In this document: piece by piece, positions 34,449 through 43,771 of the stretch | How the letters are laid out: every line of letters begins with the position of its first letter | Numbering within the stretch: position 1 is the first letter of the stretch | Assembly (NCBI GenBank): GCA_022842725.1 | Contig: JALHOZ010000001.1 | Coordinates: 1 to 64,000 of the forward strand | Length of the DNA: 64,000 nucleotides | Source: Saprospiraceae bacterium | Lineage (GTDB): Bacteria; Bacteroidota; Bacteroidia; Chitinophagales; Saprospiraceae | Direction of reading: 5' to 3' | Program-made: the position numbers and the translations under genes | The notes under the pieces: model-generated | What the model was told of the DNA's origin: nothing | What the model saw: the letters and a program-made list of their open reading frames with translations, nothing else | Databases searched by the model: none

Positions 34449-35846
34449 ATGACCAAACATTTAATTTTACCGCTTATTATTTTTTTCTCTTTTATAAGGT
34501 ACAATATAAACGCTCAGGAAGCTCCGGTTGAAGATCATACATACAAACCTCTAACGCTAAAATTAAATGAAAATGGTTCGAAGTATGTGCGCTTTATCAT
34601 GTGGCATCAGTTTTGGGTGACGGCTACCCAAAACAACCCGGGAACCAGAGATGTCAACGGTAATCTGATAGATGGAACGAACAATACTGCGTTATGGAGC
34701 TCAGATATTGCTTTACGCCGATCGCGTTTTTTAGCGTATGCTCAGGTTTCGCCTAGGGTTTTGATATTGACCCATTGGGGAATCAACAACCAATCCTTTA
34801 TCAACGGAGCTACGGCACCAAACGGTCCGAATCCGACGACAACACCAAGCAATCAGGGTAAAAAGCCTCAATTGTTTTTGCATGATGCATGGACAGAATT
34901 CAGAATTATACCTCAAAAATTATATATTGGAGTCGGTCTCCACTATTGGAATGGAGTAAGCAGATTGTCAAGTCACTCAACGTTAAATTTTATGACACTG
35001 GACGCTCCGATTTTTAACTGGCATAATATCGAAGCTACGGATCAGTTTGCCAGACAATTCGGAATCTACGCCAAAGGTCAGTTGGGCAAACTGGATTACC
35101 GCATCGCTCTCAACAAACCTTTTGTCAACGGTGCCAGACCGGCAGATGTTCCAAAAAATGCGGAAGCACGCAATGTTCTCAATGAAAATTATGCAACAGC
35201 CGGTTACCTTAACTGGATGTTTTGGGACAAAGAATCCAACGTTCTTCCATATTTTGTAGGTTCCTACCTGGGAAGTAAAAAGGTATTTAATATTGGATTA
35301 GGTTGGTATAATCAATCCAATGGTTCGTTGTACAAAACGGCCACAGACTCAAGTTATCACAACCAAACAGCTTTTGGTGCAGACGTATTTCTGGATATGC
35401 CGATTAACAAAGGAAAAGGAACTGCTCTTTCTGTGTTGGCAACTTTATACTTGTTGGATTATGGTCCCAATTATATCCGAAATATCGGTATTCTCAACGA
35501 ACATACCACACCACCGTCACTGGATGCAAGCTGGGCAGGTGGAGGTAATGCACAACCTACGATCGGAACTGGCACCATTGGTTATCTGCAGGCCGGATAT
35601 GTGTTGCCAAAGTTAAAAAATGGCACTTCCTTTATGCCATACCTGACCGCAACGTACAAAGATTTTGATAAGCTGGCTGATCCGAGTTTTCAATATGGTT
35701 TGGGTCTGAACTATTTTGTAACCGGACACAATGCCAAAATTACGCTGGAATATGCCAACCGACCTATATATGTAACCACTGATAACGGTATCGTAAGGGA
35801 TGGTTCCAAAGGTCAATTTATTTTACAAACACATATATTTTTATAA
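34449..35846 (+). CDS. Outer-membrane porin-like beta-barrel protein
   Basis: This exported protein has 465 residues. A signal peptide (1-22, ending INAQ) precedes a beta-strand-rich chain with alternating aromatic and polar residues and a typical barrel end (GQFILQTHIFL, C-terminal Leu). ALRRSRFLAYAQVSPRVLILTHWG and NYFVTGHNAKITLEYANR resemble phosphate/oligo-substrate porins of Bacteroidota. The downstream genes (DUF4212 and an acetate-type symporter) suggest that it lets small carboxylates cross the outer membrane. The ATG at 34449 was chosen because it starts the signal peptide; 51 more upstream bases are open but include the -7 box. Confidence 0.8.
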   Translation: MTKHLILPLIIFFSFIRYNINAQEAPVEDHTYKPLTLKLNENGSKYVRFIMWHQFWVTATQNNPGTRDVNGNLIDGTNNTALWSSDIALRRSRFLAYAQVSPRVLILTHWGINNQSFINGATAPNGPNPTTTPSNQGKKPQLFLHDAWTEFRIIPQKLYIGVGLHYWNGVSRLSSHSTLNFMTLDAPIFNWHNIEATDQFARQFGIYAKGQLGKLDYRIALNKPFVNGARPADVPKNAEARNVLNENYATAGYLNWMFWDKESNVLPYFVGSYLGSKKVFNIGLGWYNQSNGSLYKTATDSSYHNQTAFGADVFLDMPINKGKGTALSVLATLYLLDYGPNYIRNIGILNEHTTPPSLDASWAGGGNAQPTIGTGTIGYLQAGYVLPKLKNGTSFMPYLTATYKDFDKLADPSFQYGLGLNYFVTGHNAKITLEYANRPIYVTTDNGIVRDGSKGQFILQTHIFL

Positions 35847-35873
35847 TTTTTTCAACTTCATAAATCAATTTTT

Positions 35874-36131
35874 ATGTCAAATCATAATTTACAAAATTAT
35901 TGGAAAAAAAATCTCCAATACCTCGTCATACTCCTTGCAGTGTGGTTTTTGTCCTCTTACGGTGCCGGAATTTTATTTACTGACGCGCTGAATTCGATTA
36001 AAATCGGTGGATTTAAGCTCGGATTTTGGTTTGCGCAGCAAGGTTCAATTTATGTCTTTATTATTATCATTTTTATTTATGTCGCTTTAATGAACAAGCT
36101 CGACAAAGAATTTGATGTAGACGAAAAATAA
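35874..36131 (+). CDS. DUF4212 small symporter subunit
   Basis: This 85-residue membrane protein has two helices (about 15-37 and 53-74), with the motif WFLSSYGAGILF in the first, a short NSIKIGGFKLGFWFAQQGS link and an acidic tail. DUF4212 proteins almost always precede a VC_2705-type sodium:solute symporter and are thought to be its small subunit. That is the case here: the symporter starts 35 bases downstream. Confidence 0.9.
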   Translation: MSNHNLQNYWKKNLQYLVILLAVWFLSSYGAGILFTDALNSIKIGGFKLGFWFAQQGSIYVFIIIIFIYVALMNKLDKEFDVDEK

Positions 36132-36165
36132 TAATTTTATTTAATTACTTTAAAAATAAAAAATC

Positions 36166-37878
36166 ATGGATGTTAAAACTTGGACATATATTATAGTGGG
36201 CTTATCTTTTGCCTTGTATATTGGTATCGCTATCTGGTCGAGAGCCGGATCTACCAAAGAATTTTATGTTGCCGGCGGAGGAGTTTCTCCTTTGGCCAAT
36301 GGTATGGCTACCGCGGCAGACTGGATGTCAGCAGCCTCTTTTATTTCAATGGCAGGTCTGATTTCCTTTATGGGATATGACGGTGCTGTGTATCTCATGG
36401 GATGGACCGGCGGTTATGTGCTTCTTGCTCTTCTTCTGGCACCTTATCTGCGTAAATTCGGAAAATATACGGTTCCTGATTTTATTGGTGACAGATATTA
36501 TTCCAATACTGCCAGAACAGTTGCGGTTATTTGTGCGTTAATCGTATCTTTTACATACGTTGCCGGACAAATGAGAGGTGTAGGGGTCGTTTTTTCCCGA
36601 TTTCTTGAAGTCAGCATCGAAATGGGTGTGGTCATCGGTATGATCATTGTTCTTTTTTATGCTGTGCTCGGTGGTATGAAAGGAATTACTTATACGCAGG
36701 TGGCTCAGTATTGTGTTTTGATTTTTGCTTACATGGTTCCTGCCATTTTTATATCTATTGCCCTCACGGGAAATGCAATTCCGCAATTGGGATTTGGTGG
36801 TGTATTAAATGATGGATCAGGTATGTATCTTCTGGACAAATTGGATGGATTAAATCAGGATTTGGGGTTTGCAGCCTATACAGACGGAACAAAAAGTATG
36901 GTTGATGTTTTTGCGATTACCTTTGCCTTGATGGTAGGTACAGCCGGTTTACCGCACGTTATCGTAAGATTTTTTACCGTTCCTAAGGTAAAAGATGCAA
37001 GGGTTTCTGCAGGATATGCTCTTTTGTTTATTGCTATTTTGTATACGACAGCACCTGCAGTTGCGGCATTTGCCAGAACAAATATGATCAATACAGTGAG
37101 TAATAAAGAGTATACTCAAATGCCGGAGTGGTTTAAAAAATGGGAAACGACCAAACTTATCAAATTTGAAGATAAAAATGGTGATGGTAAAATCCAGTAT
37201 GTCAAGGACAAAGACGCTAATGAATTAACCGTTGACAATGACATCATGGTTTTGGCAAATCCTGAAATTGCCAATCTGCCCAATTGGGTGATTGCACTGG
37301 TGGCTGCAGGAGGGCTGGCGGCCGCTCTTTCAACGGCAGCAGGATTATTGTTGGTGATTTCTACCTCAGTATCCAGAGACCTTATCAAAATGCAGTGGAA
37401 CCCAAATGTTTCTGAAAAAAATGAATTGTTGTATGCCCGTTTAGCTGCAGCAGTTGCTGTAATCGTTGCAGGATATTTCGGTATCAATCCTCCGGGTTTT
37501 GTTGCTGCAGTAGTTGCACTTGCTTTTGGATTGGCGGCGGCTTCATTTTTCCCTGCCATTATTATGGGAATTTTTTCCAAGCGAATGAATATGCAGGGAG
37601 CCGTAGCCGGGATGATCGTTGGTATTTCTCTGATGATATTTTATATGTTGAAATTTAAATTCGGAATATTTGACGGCGGAAAAGATGCTGTTGACGCATT
37701 AAAAGATGGCTGGTGGTTTGGCATTTCCCCGGAAGGATTCGGAACGGTTGCTATGTTGGCCAATTTTGCCGTAGCTCTTGTAGTCAGTTATATGACACCT
37801 CCTCCTCCACAGTCAGTGCAGGAAATTGTCGAAAATATCCGTATTCCGAGAGGGTCAGGTGAAGCTCATGCTCATTAA
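36166..37878 (+). CDS. Sodium:solute symporter, VC_2705/acetate-type
   Basis: This inner-membrane cation-coupled transporter of the SSS family has 570 residues and about 13 helices. The sodium-site region is visible in STKEFYVAGGGVSPLANGMA and ATAADWMSAASFISMAGL near the N-terminus, and GGLAAALSTAAGLLLVIS near 380. A loop around 330 has DKNGDGKIQYVKDKD, which resembles an EF-hand loop but has Lys at the last ligand position. Related proteins carry acetate, pyruvate or similar small carboxylates. Its partners are the DUF4212 protein and, downstream, a short-chain acyl-CoA ligase. Confidence 0.9.
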   Translation: MDVKTWTYIIVGLSFALYIGIAIWSRAGSTKEFYVAGGGVSPLANGMATAADWMSAASFISMAGLISFMGYDGAVYLMGWTGGYVLLALLLAPYLRKFGKYTVPDFIGDRYYSNTARTVAVICALIVSFTYVAGQMRGVGVVFSRFLEVSIEMGVVIGMIIVLFYAVLGGMKGITYTQVAQYCVLIFAYMVPAIFISIALTGNAIPQLGFGGVLNDGSGMYLLDKLDGLNQDLGFAAYTDGTKSMVDVFAITFALMVGTAGLPHVIVRFFTVPKVKDARVSAGYALLFIAILYTTAPAVAAFARTNMINTVSNKEYTQMPEWFKKWETTKLIKFEDKNGDGKIQYVKDKDANELTVDNDIMVLANPEIANLPNWVIALVAAGGLAAALSTAAGLLLVISTSVSRDLIKMQWNPNVSEKNELLYARLAAAVAVIVAGYFGINPPGFVAAVVALAFGLAAASFFPAIIMGIFSKRMNMQGAVAGMIVGISLMIFYMLKFKFGIFDGGKDAVDALKDGWWFGISPEGFGTVAMLANFAVALVVSYMTPPPPQSVQEIVENIRIPRGSGEAHAH

Positions 37879-37904
37879 TTGATTATATCCCCTGAAATAT
37901 GCTT

Positions 37905-37940
37905 AAAAAGCCGTTATTTTTCGAAATAACGGCTTTTTTT
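37905..37940 (+). terminator. Strong terminator with UUCG loop after the symporter
   Basis: A perfect 15-bp stem (37905-37919 and 37924-37938) is closed by a TTCG tetraloop and ends in a run of seven T. It separates the porin-symporter operon from the small membrane proteins and kinase that follow. Confidence 0.92.
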
Positions 37941-37951
37941 GTAAGTTTTTA

Positions 37952-37959
37952 TATCTTTG
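37952..37959 (+). promoter_or_regulatory. TATCTTTG -7 box after the terminator
   Basis: TATCTTTG matches TAnnTTTG. It starts 12 bases after the terminator and ends 21 bases before the ATG at 37981, so the kinase group has its own promoter. Confidence 0.5.
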
Positions 37960-37980
37960 TTTGATAAACCAAAACGAAAA

Positions 37981-38199
37981 ATGAACACACTTTTTTCAAA
38001 TATCTTCGTCATATTATATTTGGCCGGCACTTTGTGGATTCGATTTATGCTTGAACCCCAGTTGCAGCAACGATATCTGATTTCTATTTTATTCGGACTT
38101 TTTGCTCTGCTATTTTTGTGGGCTTTGATAAGGAGCAAGGTGATTAAGCCGACCATTTTAGGCTTGCACCGGTTTTCTGCACAAACAAAAGAAAAATAG
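37981..38199 (+). CDS. Small two-helix membrane protein
   Basis: This 72-residue protein (after the stop-to-start reading from 37981) has two hydrophobic segments (about 8-28 and 37-56) and a basic tail (SAQTKEK). No family is recognised. It is followed after 7 bases by a second tiny membrane protein and then by the symporter-kinase fusion, so the three are probably cotranscribed. A structural or regulatory link with the kinase is inferred from position only. Confidence 0.55.
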   Translation: MNTLFSNIFVILYLAGTLWIRFMLEPQLQQRYLISILFGLFALLFLWALIRSKVIKPTILGLHRFSAQTKEK

Positions 38200-38206
38200 A
38201 TTTTCC

Positions 38207-38392
38207 ATGAAACAAAACAAGCGGGAATTTCGGGTTTTTGTGGTCATACTGGCTATGATTTTGATTAATTTTCCCATTTTGTCGATATTTAATGTTTCAG
38301 GTGTACTTTTTGGTTTGCCACTTATATTTGTATTTCTTTTTTCTTTTTGGGCAATCATGATATTGATTACTTTAAGATTGACCAAAAAATAA
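38207..38392 (+). CDS. Tiny membrane protein directly before the sensor kinase
   Basis: This 61-residue protein consists of a basic N-terminus (MKQNKREFRVF) and two helices (about 11-28 and 33-56). It ends 4 bases before the symporter-kinase start. In Pseudomonas a tiny hydrophobic protein, CbrX, stands directly before and is coupled to the related kinase CbrA. The position and size here are alike, but I cannot see sequence similarity, so homology is not claimed. Confidence 0.6.
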   Translation: MKQNKREFRVFVVILAMILINFPILSIFNVSGVLFGLPLIFVFLFSFWAIMILITLRLTKK

Positions 38393-38396
38393 AATT

Positions 38397-41105
38397 ATGG
38401 ATTCCGGAATTGTCATATTTGTTTCCATGATTTATCTGTTGTTATTATTTGTTATAGCAATTTACGGCAACAAAAAAGCAAAAACAGGATACAGTATTGT
38501 CAATAATCCACTTGCTTATTCATTATCACTTACAGTATACTGTACCGTTTGGACATTTTATGGAAGTGTCGGTCGGGCGAGTGATCAGGGTCTGGCTTTT
38601 ATTCCTGTGTATTTGGGTCCCACATTGGCCGCACCTGTAATTTATATGGTCATCCGGAAAATGATTCTGATATCAAAAAAACTACATATTACATCCATTG
38701 CAGATTTTGTTTCTTCAAGGTATGGTAAAAATACTTTTCTGGGAGTTTTGACAACATTGGTGTTACTATTTGGCATTATTCCATATATTAGTATTCAGTT
38801 AAAGGCCATCGGATTGAGTTTTGATGTTATGACCGTCCACAAAAGTTTGAATGAATTCTGGGATGGTTCAACTTTTTATAAAGACAAAGTCAATTATTTT
38901 ACCATTTTATTGGCTGTTTTTACCATTCTTTTTGGTACACGTAATCTTGATCCTAATGAAAGACACGAAGGTTTAATTGCGGCTATTGCTTTTGAGTCAG
39001 TAGTCAAACTCATTTCTTTTTTGGCAGTCGGAATATTTGTATGTTATATTCTGTTTAACGGTATGGGAGACTTGTTTTCACAGGCTGCTTTAAACCCCGC
39101 TACAAATAAATTATTAACGTTACCAAGTGATCATACTTCTCAAAGTCACTGGTTTTGGGTGATGATTTTGTCAGCTGTAGCTACTATGTTTTTACCCCGG
39201 CAATTTCATGTTTCCGTTGTGGAAAACACCAACATTACATATACAAGACAAGCATCCTGGATGTTTCCATTATATTTATTTTTGATTTGTTTTTTTGTAT
39301 TACCAATAGCGATTGCTGGGATTTTATTATTACCCGAACTAACAGATTCAGATACTTATGTACTTAGTTTACCTTTACATTTCGGATATGAATGGTTGGC
39401 TTTATTGGTATATTTGGGCGGGTTTTCTGCTGCTGCCAGTATGGTCGTTGTGTCGGTCATTGCATTAAGTATCATGGTTTCCAATAATCTGTTGATGCCT
39501 TTTCTTTTAAACACAAAAACAGCAAAACAGGATGGATATGCTTTGTTGTCTGACAGATTGTTATCTATCCGAAGGATTATCATTGTAGTCATTCTTTTTT
39601 TGGCTTATGCCTTTTACAAAGGAGTCAGTCATCATTTTTCTTTGGTTTCAATCGGATTGATATCGTTTGTCGCTATTTTCCAACTGGCTCCGATTATTAT
39701 CGGTGGGTTATACTGGACAAAAGCAAATACAAAAGGCGCCATGGCCGGGCTGATTGCCGGATTTTTTATATGGTTGATTTGTCTGCCTGTTCCGACACTC
39801 GCTGAAAGTGGTTTGTTGGGAAAAGATTTAATAACAAACGGATATTTTGGTATACATTTGTTGAAACCATACGCACTTTTTGGATTGGAAGGCTATGATC
39901 ATATAAGTCATGCCTGTATCTGGAGTTTGTTTTTTAATCTGGGTACATTTGTTGTGGTTTCTATGCTGACATCACAAAATGTTGAGGAAATAGCACAAGC
40001 TGACTTTTATGTAAATATTGAAAAATATGTTGGTTCTCCTGAAATGGAAGTCATTAAAAGAGAAGCAAGTGTGACTACCCTGAAAAAAAAGTTGGTTCGT
40101 TATTTAGGAAGCAGCAAAACAAGGACGGTTTTGAATGAATACAAAGGTAAAACGGAAGCAACTAAAAACAGTGATAATGCAAGTCCTGAATTTATCAATT
40201 ATGTAGAAAAAATATTATCAGGTGCCTTTGGAGCCGCTTCAGCAAGACTTATATTGGGGACAGAAATCCGACAGGAACCGGTGACTTTAGAAAAACTTCA
40301 TGAAATTCTGAATCAAACGAAAGAAATTCTTGAATACAGCCAGGAGCTTGAAGAACAAAAATCCGAATTACAGCGTACCGGTTTGGAACTGGCAGAAGTA
40401 AATCAGCAATTAAAAAAACTGGATGAACTGAAAGCTGAATTTATATCAACGGTTACCCATGAACTCCGGACACCGATGACAACTATTCGTTCTTTTGCCC
40501 AAATGCTGGATAAAAAAGAAGACCTGCCGGCAGAAACAAAAAAGGAATTTTTAACTATCATCATAAAAGAATGTGACCGGGTAAAACATTTGATCAACCA
40601 GGTATTGGAAGTAGGAAAAATTGATGCTACTTTGGATGTTGTCAAAAAGTCGTGTGATTTAAATAAGGTTATTCAAGATGCAATCCTGAGAGTTTTGCCT
40701 TTGATTGAAGAAAAAAATATTGATTTACATGTGGAAAATGACGATTCAGAAAAACATTTGCCGGTACAGGAAGAAAAATTCCTTCAGGTGATGTTAAATT
40801 TGTTGACCAATGCAATTAAATTTTGTGATCATGACAATGGAATCATTTTTATCAGGGTAGAAAAAACGTCTGAATTAATACATATTACCGTCAGGAATAA
40901 TGGAAAAATAATTCCGGCCGAATTCCTGCCCCGGATATTTGATAAATTTACACAGGTTAAAGACGGCAATCTGGCAAAACCCGAAGGTTCGGGCCTGGGA
41001 CTTTATATTACAAAAAAATTTGTAGAACAGGCAAACGGACAAATTCATGTGATATCGGATATCGATCAGGGGACACAATTTATTATGAAGTTTTCAAGAA
41101 GTTGA
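38397..41105 (+). CDS. Sodium/solute symporter-histidine kinase fusion (CbrA-like)
   Basis: This 902-residue membrane sensor has an N-terminal half (about 1-530) that is an SSS-family symporter domain with 13 or so helices (TVYCTVWTFYGSVGRASDQG near 40-60, FSAAASMVVVSVIAL near 343-357). A linker with a coiled coil (about 620-670) leads to HisKA with the phospho-His in STVTHELRTPMTTIRS (about 690) and a HATPase domain (N box NLLTNAIKF, G2 box GSGLGLYITKKF). This is the CbrA/ActS-type layout, where transport or binding of a substrate sets kinase activity. A single-domain receiver follows after 72 bases. Confidence 0.92.
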   Translation: MDSGIVIFVSMIYLLLLFVIAIYGNKKAKTGYSIVNNPLAYSLSLTVYCTVWTFYGSVGRASDQGLAFIPVYLGPTLAAPVIYMVIRKMILISKKLHITSIADFVSSRYGKNTFLGVLTTLVLLFGIIPYISIQLKAIGLSFDVMTVHKSLNEFWDGSTFYKDKVNYFTILLAVFTILFGTRNLDPNERHEGLIAAIAFESVVKLISFLAVGIFVCYILFNGMGDLFSQAALNPATNKLLTLPSDHTSQSHWFWVMILSAVATMFLPRQFHVSVVENTNITYTRQASWMFPLYLFLICFFVLPIAIAGILLLPELTDSDTYVLSLPLHFGYEWLALLVYLGGFSAAASMVVVSVIALSIMVSNNLLMPFLLNTKTAKQDGYALLSDRLLSIRRIIIVVILFLAYAFYKGVSHHFSLVSIGLISFVAIFQLAPIIIGGLYWTKANTKGAMAGLIAGFFIWLICLPVPTLAESGLLGKDLITNGYFGIHLLKPYALFGLEGYDHISHACIWSLFFNLGTFVVVSMLTSQNVEEIAQADFYVNIEKYVGSPEMEVIKREASVTTLKKKLVRYLGSSKTRTVLNEYKGKTEATKNSDNASPEFINYVEKILSGAFGAASARLILGTEIRQEPVTLEKLHEILNQTKEILEYSQELEEQKSELQRTGLELAEVNQQLKKLDELKAEFISTVTHELRTPMTTIRSFAQMLDKKEDLPAETKKEFLTIIIKECDRVKHLINQVLEVGKIDATLDVVKKSCDLNKVIQDAILRVLPLIEEKNIDLHVENDDSEKHLPVQEEKFLQVMLNLLTNAIKFCDHDNGIIFIRVEKTSELIHITVRNNGKIIPAEFLPRIFDKFTQVKDGNLAKPEGSGLGLYITKKFVEQANGQIHVISDIDQGTQFIMKFSRS

Positions 41106-41136
41106 AATGATTTAAAGTATAATAGATAATAATTTT

Positions 41137-41144
41137 TACTTTTG
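41137..41144 (+). promoter_or_regulatory. TACTTTTG -7 box before the receiver gene
   Basis: TACTTTTG matches TAnnTTTG and ends 33 bases before the ATG at 41178. It may give the response regulator extra transcription independent of the kinase. Confidence 0.35.
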
Positions 41145-41177
41145 ACCTGCGACAGTTTGTTATAAATACGAATTCAT

Positions 41178-41555
41178 ATGAACCACATCAAAAAGTCCGT
41201 GCTGATCGTTGATGATGAAGTGAACATTGTGACAGCCATTGAATATATTCTGATGGATGAAGATGTTATTGTTTTAAAAGCTTTTGACGGTGAAGAAGGA
41301 TTGTCGTCAGCCATTCAAAACCAACCGGATGTTGTCATCCTTGACGTCATGATGCCGGGTCTGGACGGGTTTACTGTTGCCAGAAAAATTCGTGAAAACG
41401 AAAAACTATCACACACTAAAATTTTATTTTTAACTGCAAAAGGCACACCTGAAGATAAAAAAACCGGATACGGTTCAGGAGGAGAACTATACGTTGTCAA
41501 ACCTTTTGACAATGACATATTGTTGGAAAAAGTACTGGAATTGCTCTCGTACTGA
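41178..41555 (+). CDS. Single-domain response regulator
   Basis: This 125-residue receiver has the acidic pair D12-D13, phosphoacceptor D56 in VILDVMMPGLDG, and the conserved Thr and Lys (LFLTAKGTPED, VVKPFDND). There is no output domain. It is the probable partner of the symporter-kinase upstream. How phosphorylation would reach transcription of the ligase gene is unclear, because no DNA-binding domain is present. Confidence 0.9.
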   Translation: MNHIKKSVLIVDDEVNIVTAIEYILMDEDVIVLKAFDGEEGLSSAIQNQPDVVILDVMMPGLDGFTVARKIRENEKLSHTKILFLTAKGTPEDKKTGYGSGGELYVVKPFDNDILLEKVLELLSY

Positions 41556-41617
41556 TACTATATTTGTTTTTTTGAAATGATTTTAATCATTTTTCAATAA
41601 AAAAACAGCAGAATATA

Positions 41618-41647
41618 TTGACATATATAGATAATTATATACATTTG
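41618..41647 (+). promoter_or_regulatory. Full Bacteroidota promoter of the acyl-CoA ligase gene
   Basis: TTG (41618-41620) and TACATTTG (41640-41647) are separated by exactly 19 bases, the best promoter in the window. The ATG at 41697 lies about 45 bases after the expected start. The spacer contains the 13-base motif shared with the porin promoter. Confidence 0.75.
41621..41633 (+). promoter_or_regulatory. Candidate operator in the ligase promoter spacer
   Basis: ACATATATAGATA sits between the two promoter boxes and occurs again, inverted, at 34385-34397 before the porin gene. A protein bound here would block or adjust RNA polymerase. The ArsR-type protein at 33893 is the obvious candidate. 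Confidence 0.4.
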
Positions 41648-41696
41648 GATTTTATAAATTGAAATACCTGAAAATATTTCGTAAAAATCTGAATGT

Positions 41697-43580
41697 ATGG
41701 ACAACCAATACGATATTTTATATCAGGAAAGCCTGATGGAATCTCAAAATTTCTGGGAAAAACAAGCAAAAAAAATTCATTGGTTTTCTTTTCCGGAAAA
41801 TATTCTGACCACTGATGAGGACGGAATGCACAGATGGTACAAAGGTGGAAAAATGAATACTTCTTATCTTGCTTTGGATTATCATGTATTACATGGCAGG
41901 GGACAACAAATTGCCATGTATTATGATTCTCCGGTTACCAATACAAAATCTTCTTACACCTACAGCCAAATGTTGGATGAGGTTTCCCGTTTTGCCGGCG
42001 TATTAAAACAAAAAGGGATAACAAAAGGTGATCGTGTGGTTATCTACATGCCGATGGTACCACAAGCAGTATTTGCTATGTTGGCCTGTGCCAGAATCGG
42101 GGCCATTCATTCCGTAGTTTTTGGTGGATTTGCAGCTCACGAACTCACCATCAGAATCAATGATGCCAGACCAAAATGTATTCTTCTTGCCAGCGGAGGA
42201 ATTGAAATCGATAAAATTATTCCTTATAAACCTATTGTTGATCAGGCAATTGAAGACGCTTATTTTAAACCTGAATGTTGTATCGTTTTACAGAGAGACT
42301 TTTTAACCTGTGATATGAAGCCTGGTTTTGATGAGGATTGGAATGAACTATTGGCAACAGCAATTCCGGCAGGTTATGAAATGATGGATTCGTGGGACCC
42401 TTTGTATATTTTATATACCTCAGGAACTACCGGCCCGCCCAAAGGGATCGTCAGAGACAACGGAGGACACGCTGTAGCTTTGAATACAAGTATGGAATAT
42501 GTTTATGGTGCCAAACCGGGCAGCACCTTTTGGGCCGCCTCAGATATTGGTTGGGTAGTAGGGCATTCGTACATTGTTTATGCTCCTTTGATCAGAGGAT
42601 GCACTACGATTCTGTACGAAGGCAAGCCGATAAAAACACCCGATCCGGGAGCTTTCTGGAGAGTTATTGAAGAATACGGGGTCAATACATTTTTTACCGC
42701 TCCTACGGCTATCAGAGCAATAAAAAAAGAAGATTTTTCAGGAGAATTTTACAAAAAATATAATACCGACAGTCTGAAACACCTATTCCTTGCCGGAGAA
42801 AGAACGGACGTAGCAACGTATGAATGGGCTGTTAACCTGTTGCAAAAACCAATCATTGACCATTGGTGGCAGACAGAATCCGGATATCCGATGCTGACCA
42901 ATTTTGCAGGTATTCAGCTCCATAATACCAAACCCGGTTCTGCAGGCAAACCTATGTTTGGTTTTGATATCAGGGTGTTAAATCAGGACCATGACGAAAT
43001 GTTGCCGGGAGAAGAAGGAGCCATATTGATCAAAACACCTTTGCCACCGGGTTGCCTTCCCGGATTATGGAATGATAATGAAAGGTTTGTTTCATCCTAT
43101 CTTCAGGAATATCCGGGTTATTATTTTTCAGGCGATGGGGGTTACAAAGATGATGAAGGTTATATATATATCACAGGTCGTATCGATGATGTGATCAATG
43201 TTGCCGGACATCGGTTATCGACCAGTTCGATGGAAGAAATCGTTGCATCTCACAGTGCAGTTGCTGAATGTGCGGTAGTGGGCTGTCATGATGAATTAAA
43301 GGGACAGGTTCCGGTAGCTTTTGTTGTACTAAAACAAAATTCAGATATATCAGATGATACCATCAGGGAAGAACTGATTTTTTCCGTCAGGCATACTATA
43401 GGTGCCGTTGCATCTTTTAAGATTGTTCACATTGTTGACAGACTTCCCAAAACCCGTTCAGGCAAAATTTTGCGAAAAATCATACGTGCCATTGTCGATA
43501 ACGTTCCTTATCAGGTGCCTTCTACGATTGAAGATATCACAGTTCTGGATGAAATAAAATGGAAAATAAATCAACAATAG
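41697..43580 (+). CDS. Propionate/acetate-CoA ligase (PrpE-like)
   Basis: This AMP-forming short-chain acyl-CoA synthetase of 627 residues has the AMP-binding motif YTSGTTGPPKGIVRDNGGH near 240; the RDNGG form is typical of propionate-CoA ligase (PrpE/ACSS3), whereas acetyl-CoA synthetase usually has HTTGG. ASDIGWVVGHSYIVYAPL, WWQTESGYP and the C-terminal PKTRSGKILRKIIR, whose Lys is the usual acetylation site, are present. It would trap imported acetate or propionate as CoA esters and completes the uptake-sensing-activation cluster. Substrate preference is inferred from motifs only. Confidence 0.9.
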   Translation: MDNQYDILYQESLMESQNFWEKQAKKIHWFSFPENILTTDEDGMHRWYKGGKMNTSYLALDYHVLHGRGQQIAMYYDSPVTNTKSSYTYSQMLDEVSRFAGVLKQKGITKGDRVVIYMPMVPQAVFAMLACARIGAIHSVVFGGFAAHELTIRINDARPKCILLASGGIEIDKIIPYKPIVDQAIEDAYFKPECCIVLQRDFLTCDMKPGFDEDWNELLATAIPAGYEMMDSWDPLYILYTSGTTGPPKGIVRDNGGHAVALNTSMEYVYGAKPGSTFWAASDIGWVVGHSYIVYAPLIRGCTTILYEGKPIKTPDPGAFWRVIEEYGVNTFFTAPTAIRAIKKEDFSGEFYKKYNTDSLKHLFLAGERTDVATYEWAVNLLQKPIIDHWWQTESGYPMLTNFAGIQLHNTKPGSAGKPMFGFDIRVLNQDHDEMLPGEEGAILIKTPLPPGCLPGLWNDNERFVSSYLQEYPGYYFSGDGGYKDDEGYIYITGRIDDVINVAGHRLSTSSMEEIVASHSAVAECAVVGCHDELKGQVPVAFVVLKQNSDISDDTIREELIFSVRHTIGAVASFKIVHIVDRLPKTRSGKILRKIIRAIVDNVPYQVPSTIEDITVLDEIKWKINQQ

Positions 43581-43771
43581 TTTACGGGTTAAATACTTTT
43601 TAAAATATAACGTTTTACTTAAATTTGCAACTGATTTATTTTGACGAATCCTGTATTATCACAATTCATTTGGAATTAAATCTAATGTCATCATTTTGTA
43701 AATAAAAAAGAATTCTGATTGGTCCGGGAAACGGATTATAATTTCTTACGTTTTAGTATAAAATTGGTTCA

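Noticed and set aside
37165-37215. EF-hand in the symporter loop
   Set aside because: DKNGDGKIQYVK has the first ligands but Lys at position 12, so calcium binding is not supported.
37116-37580. 154-codon frame antisense to the symporter
   Set aside because: Complement of helix-coding DNA, Ala/Thr-rich shadow with no start context.
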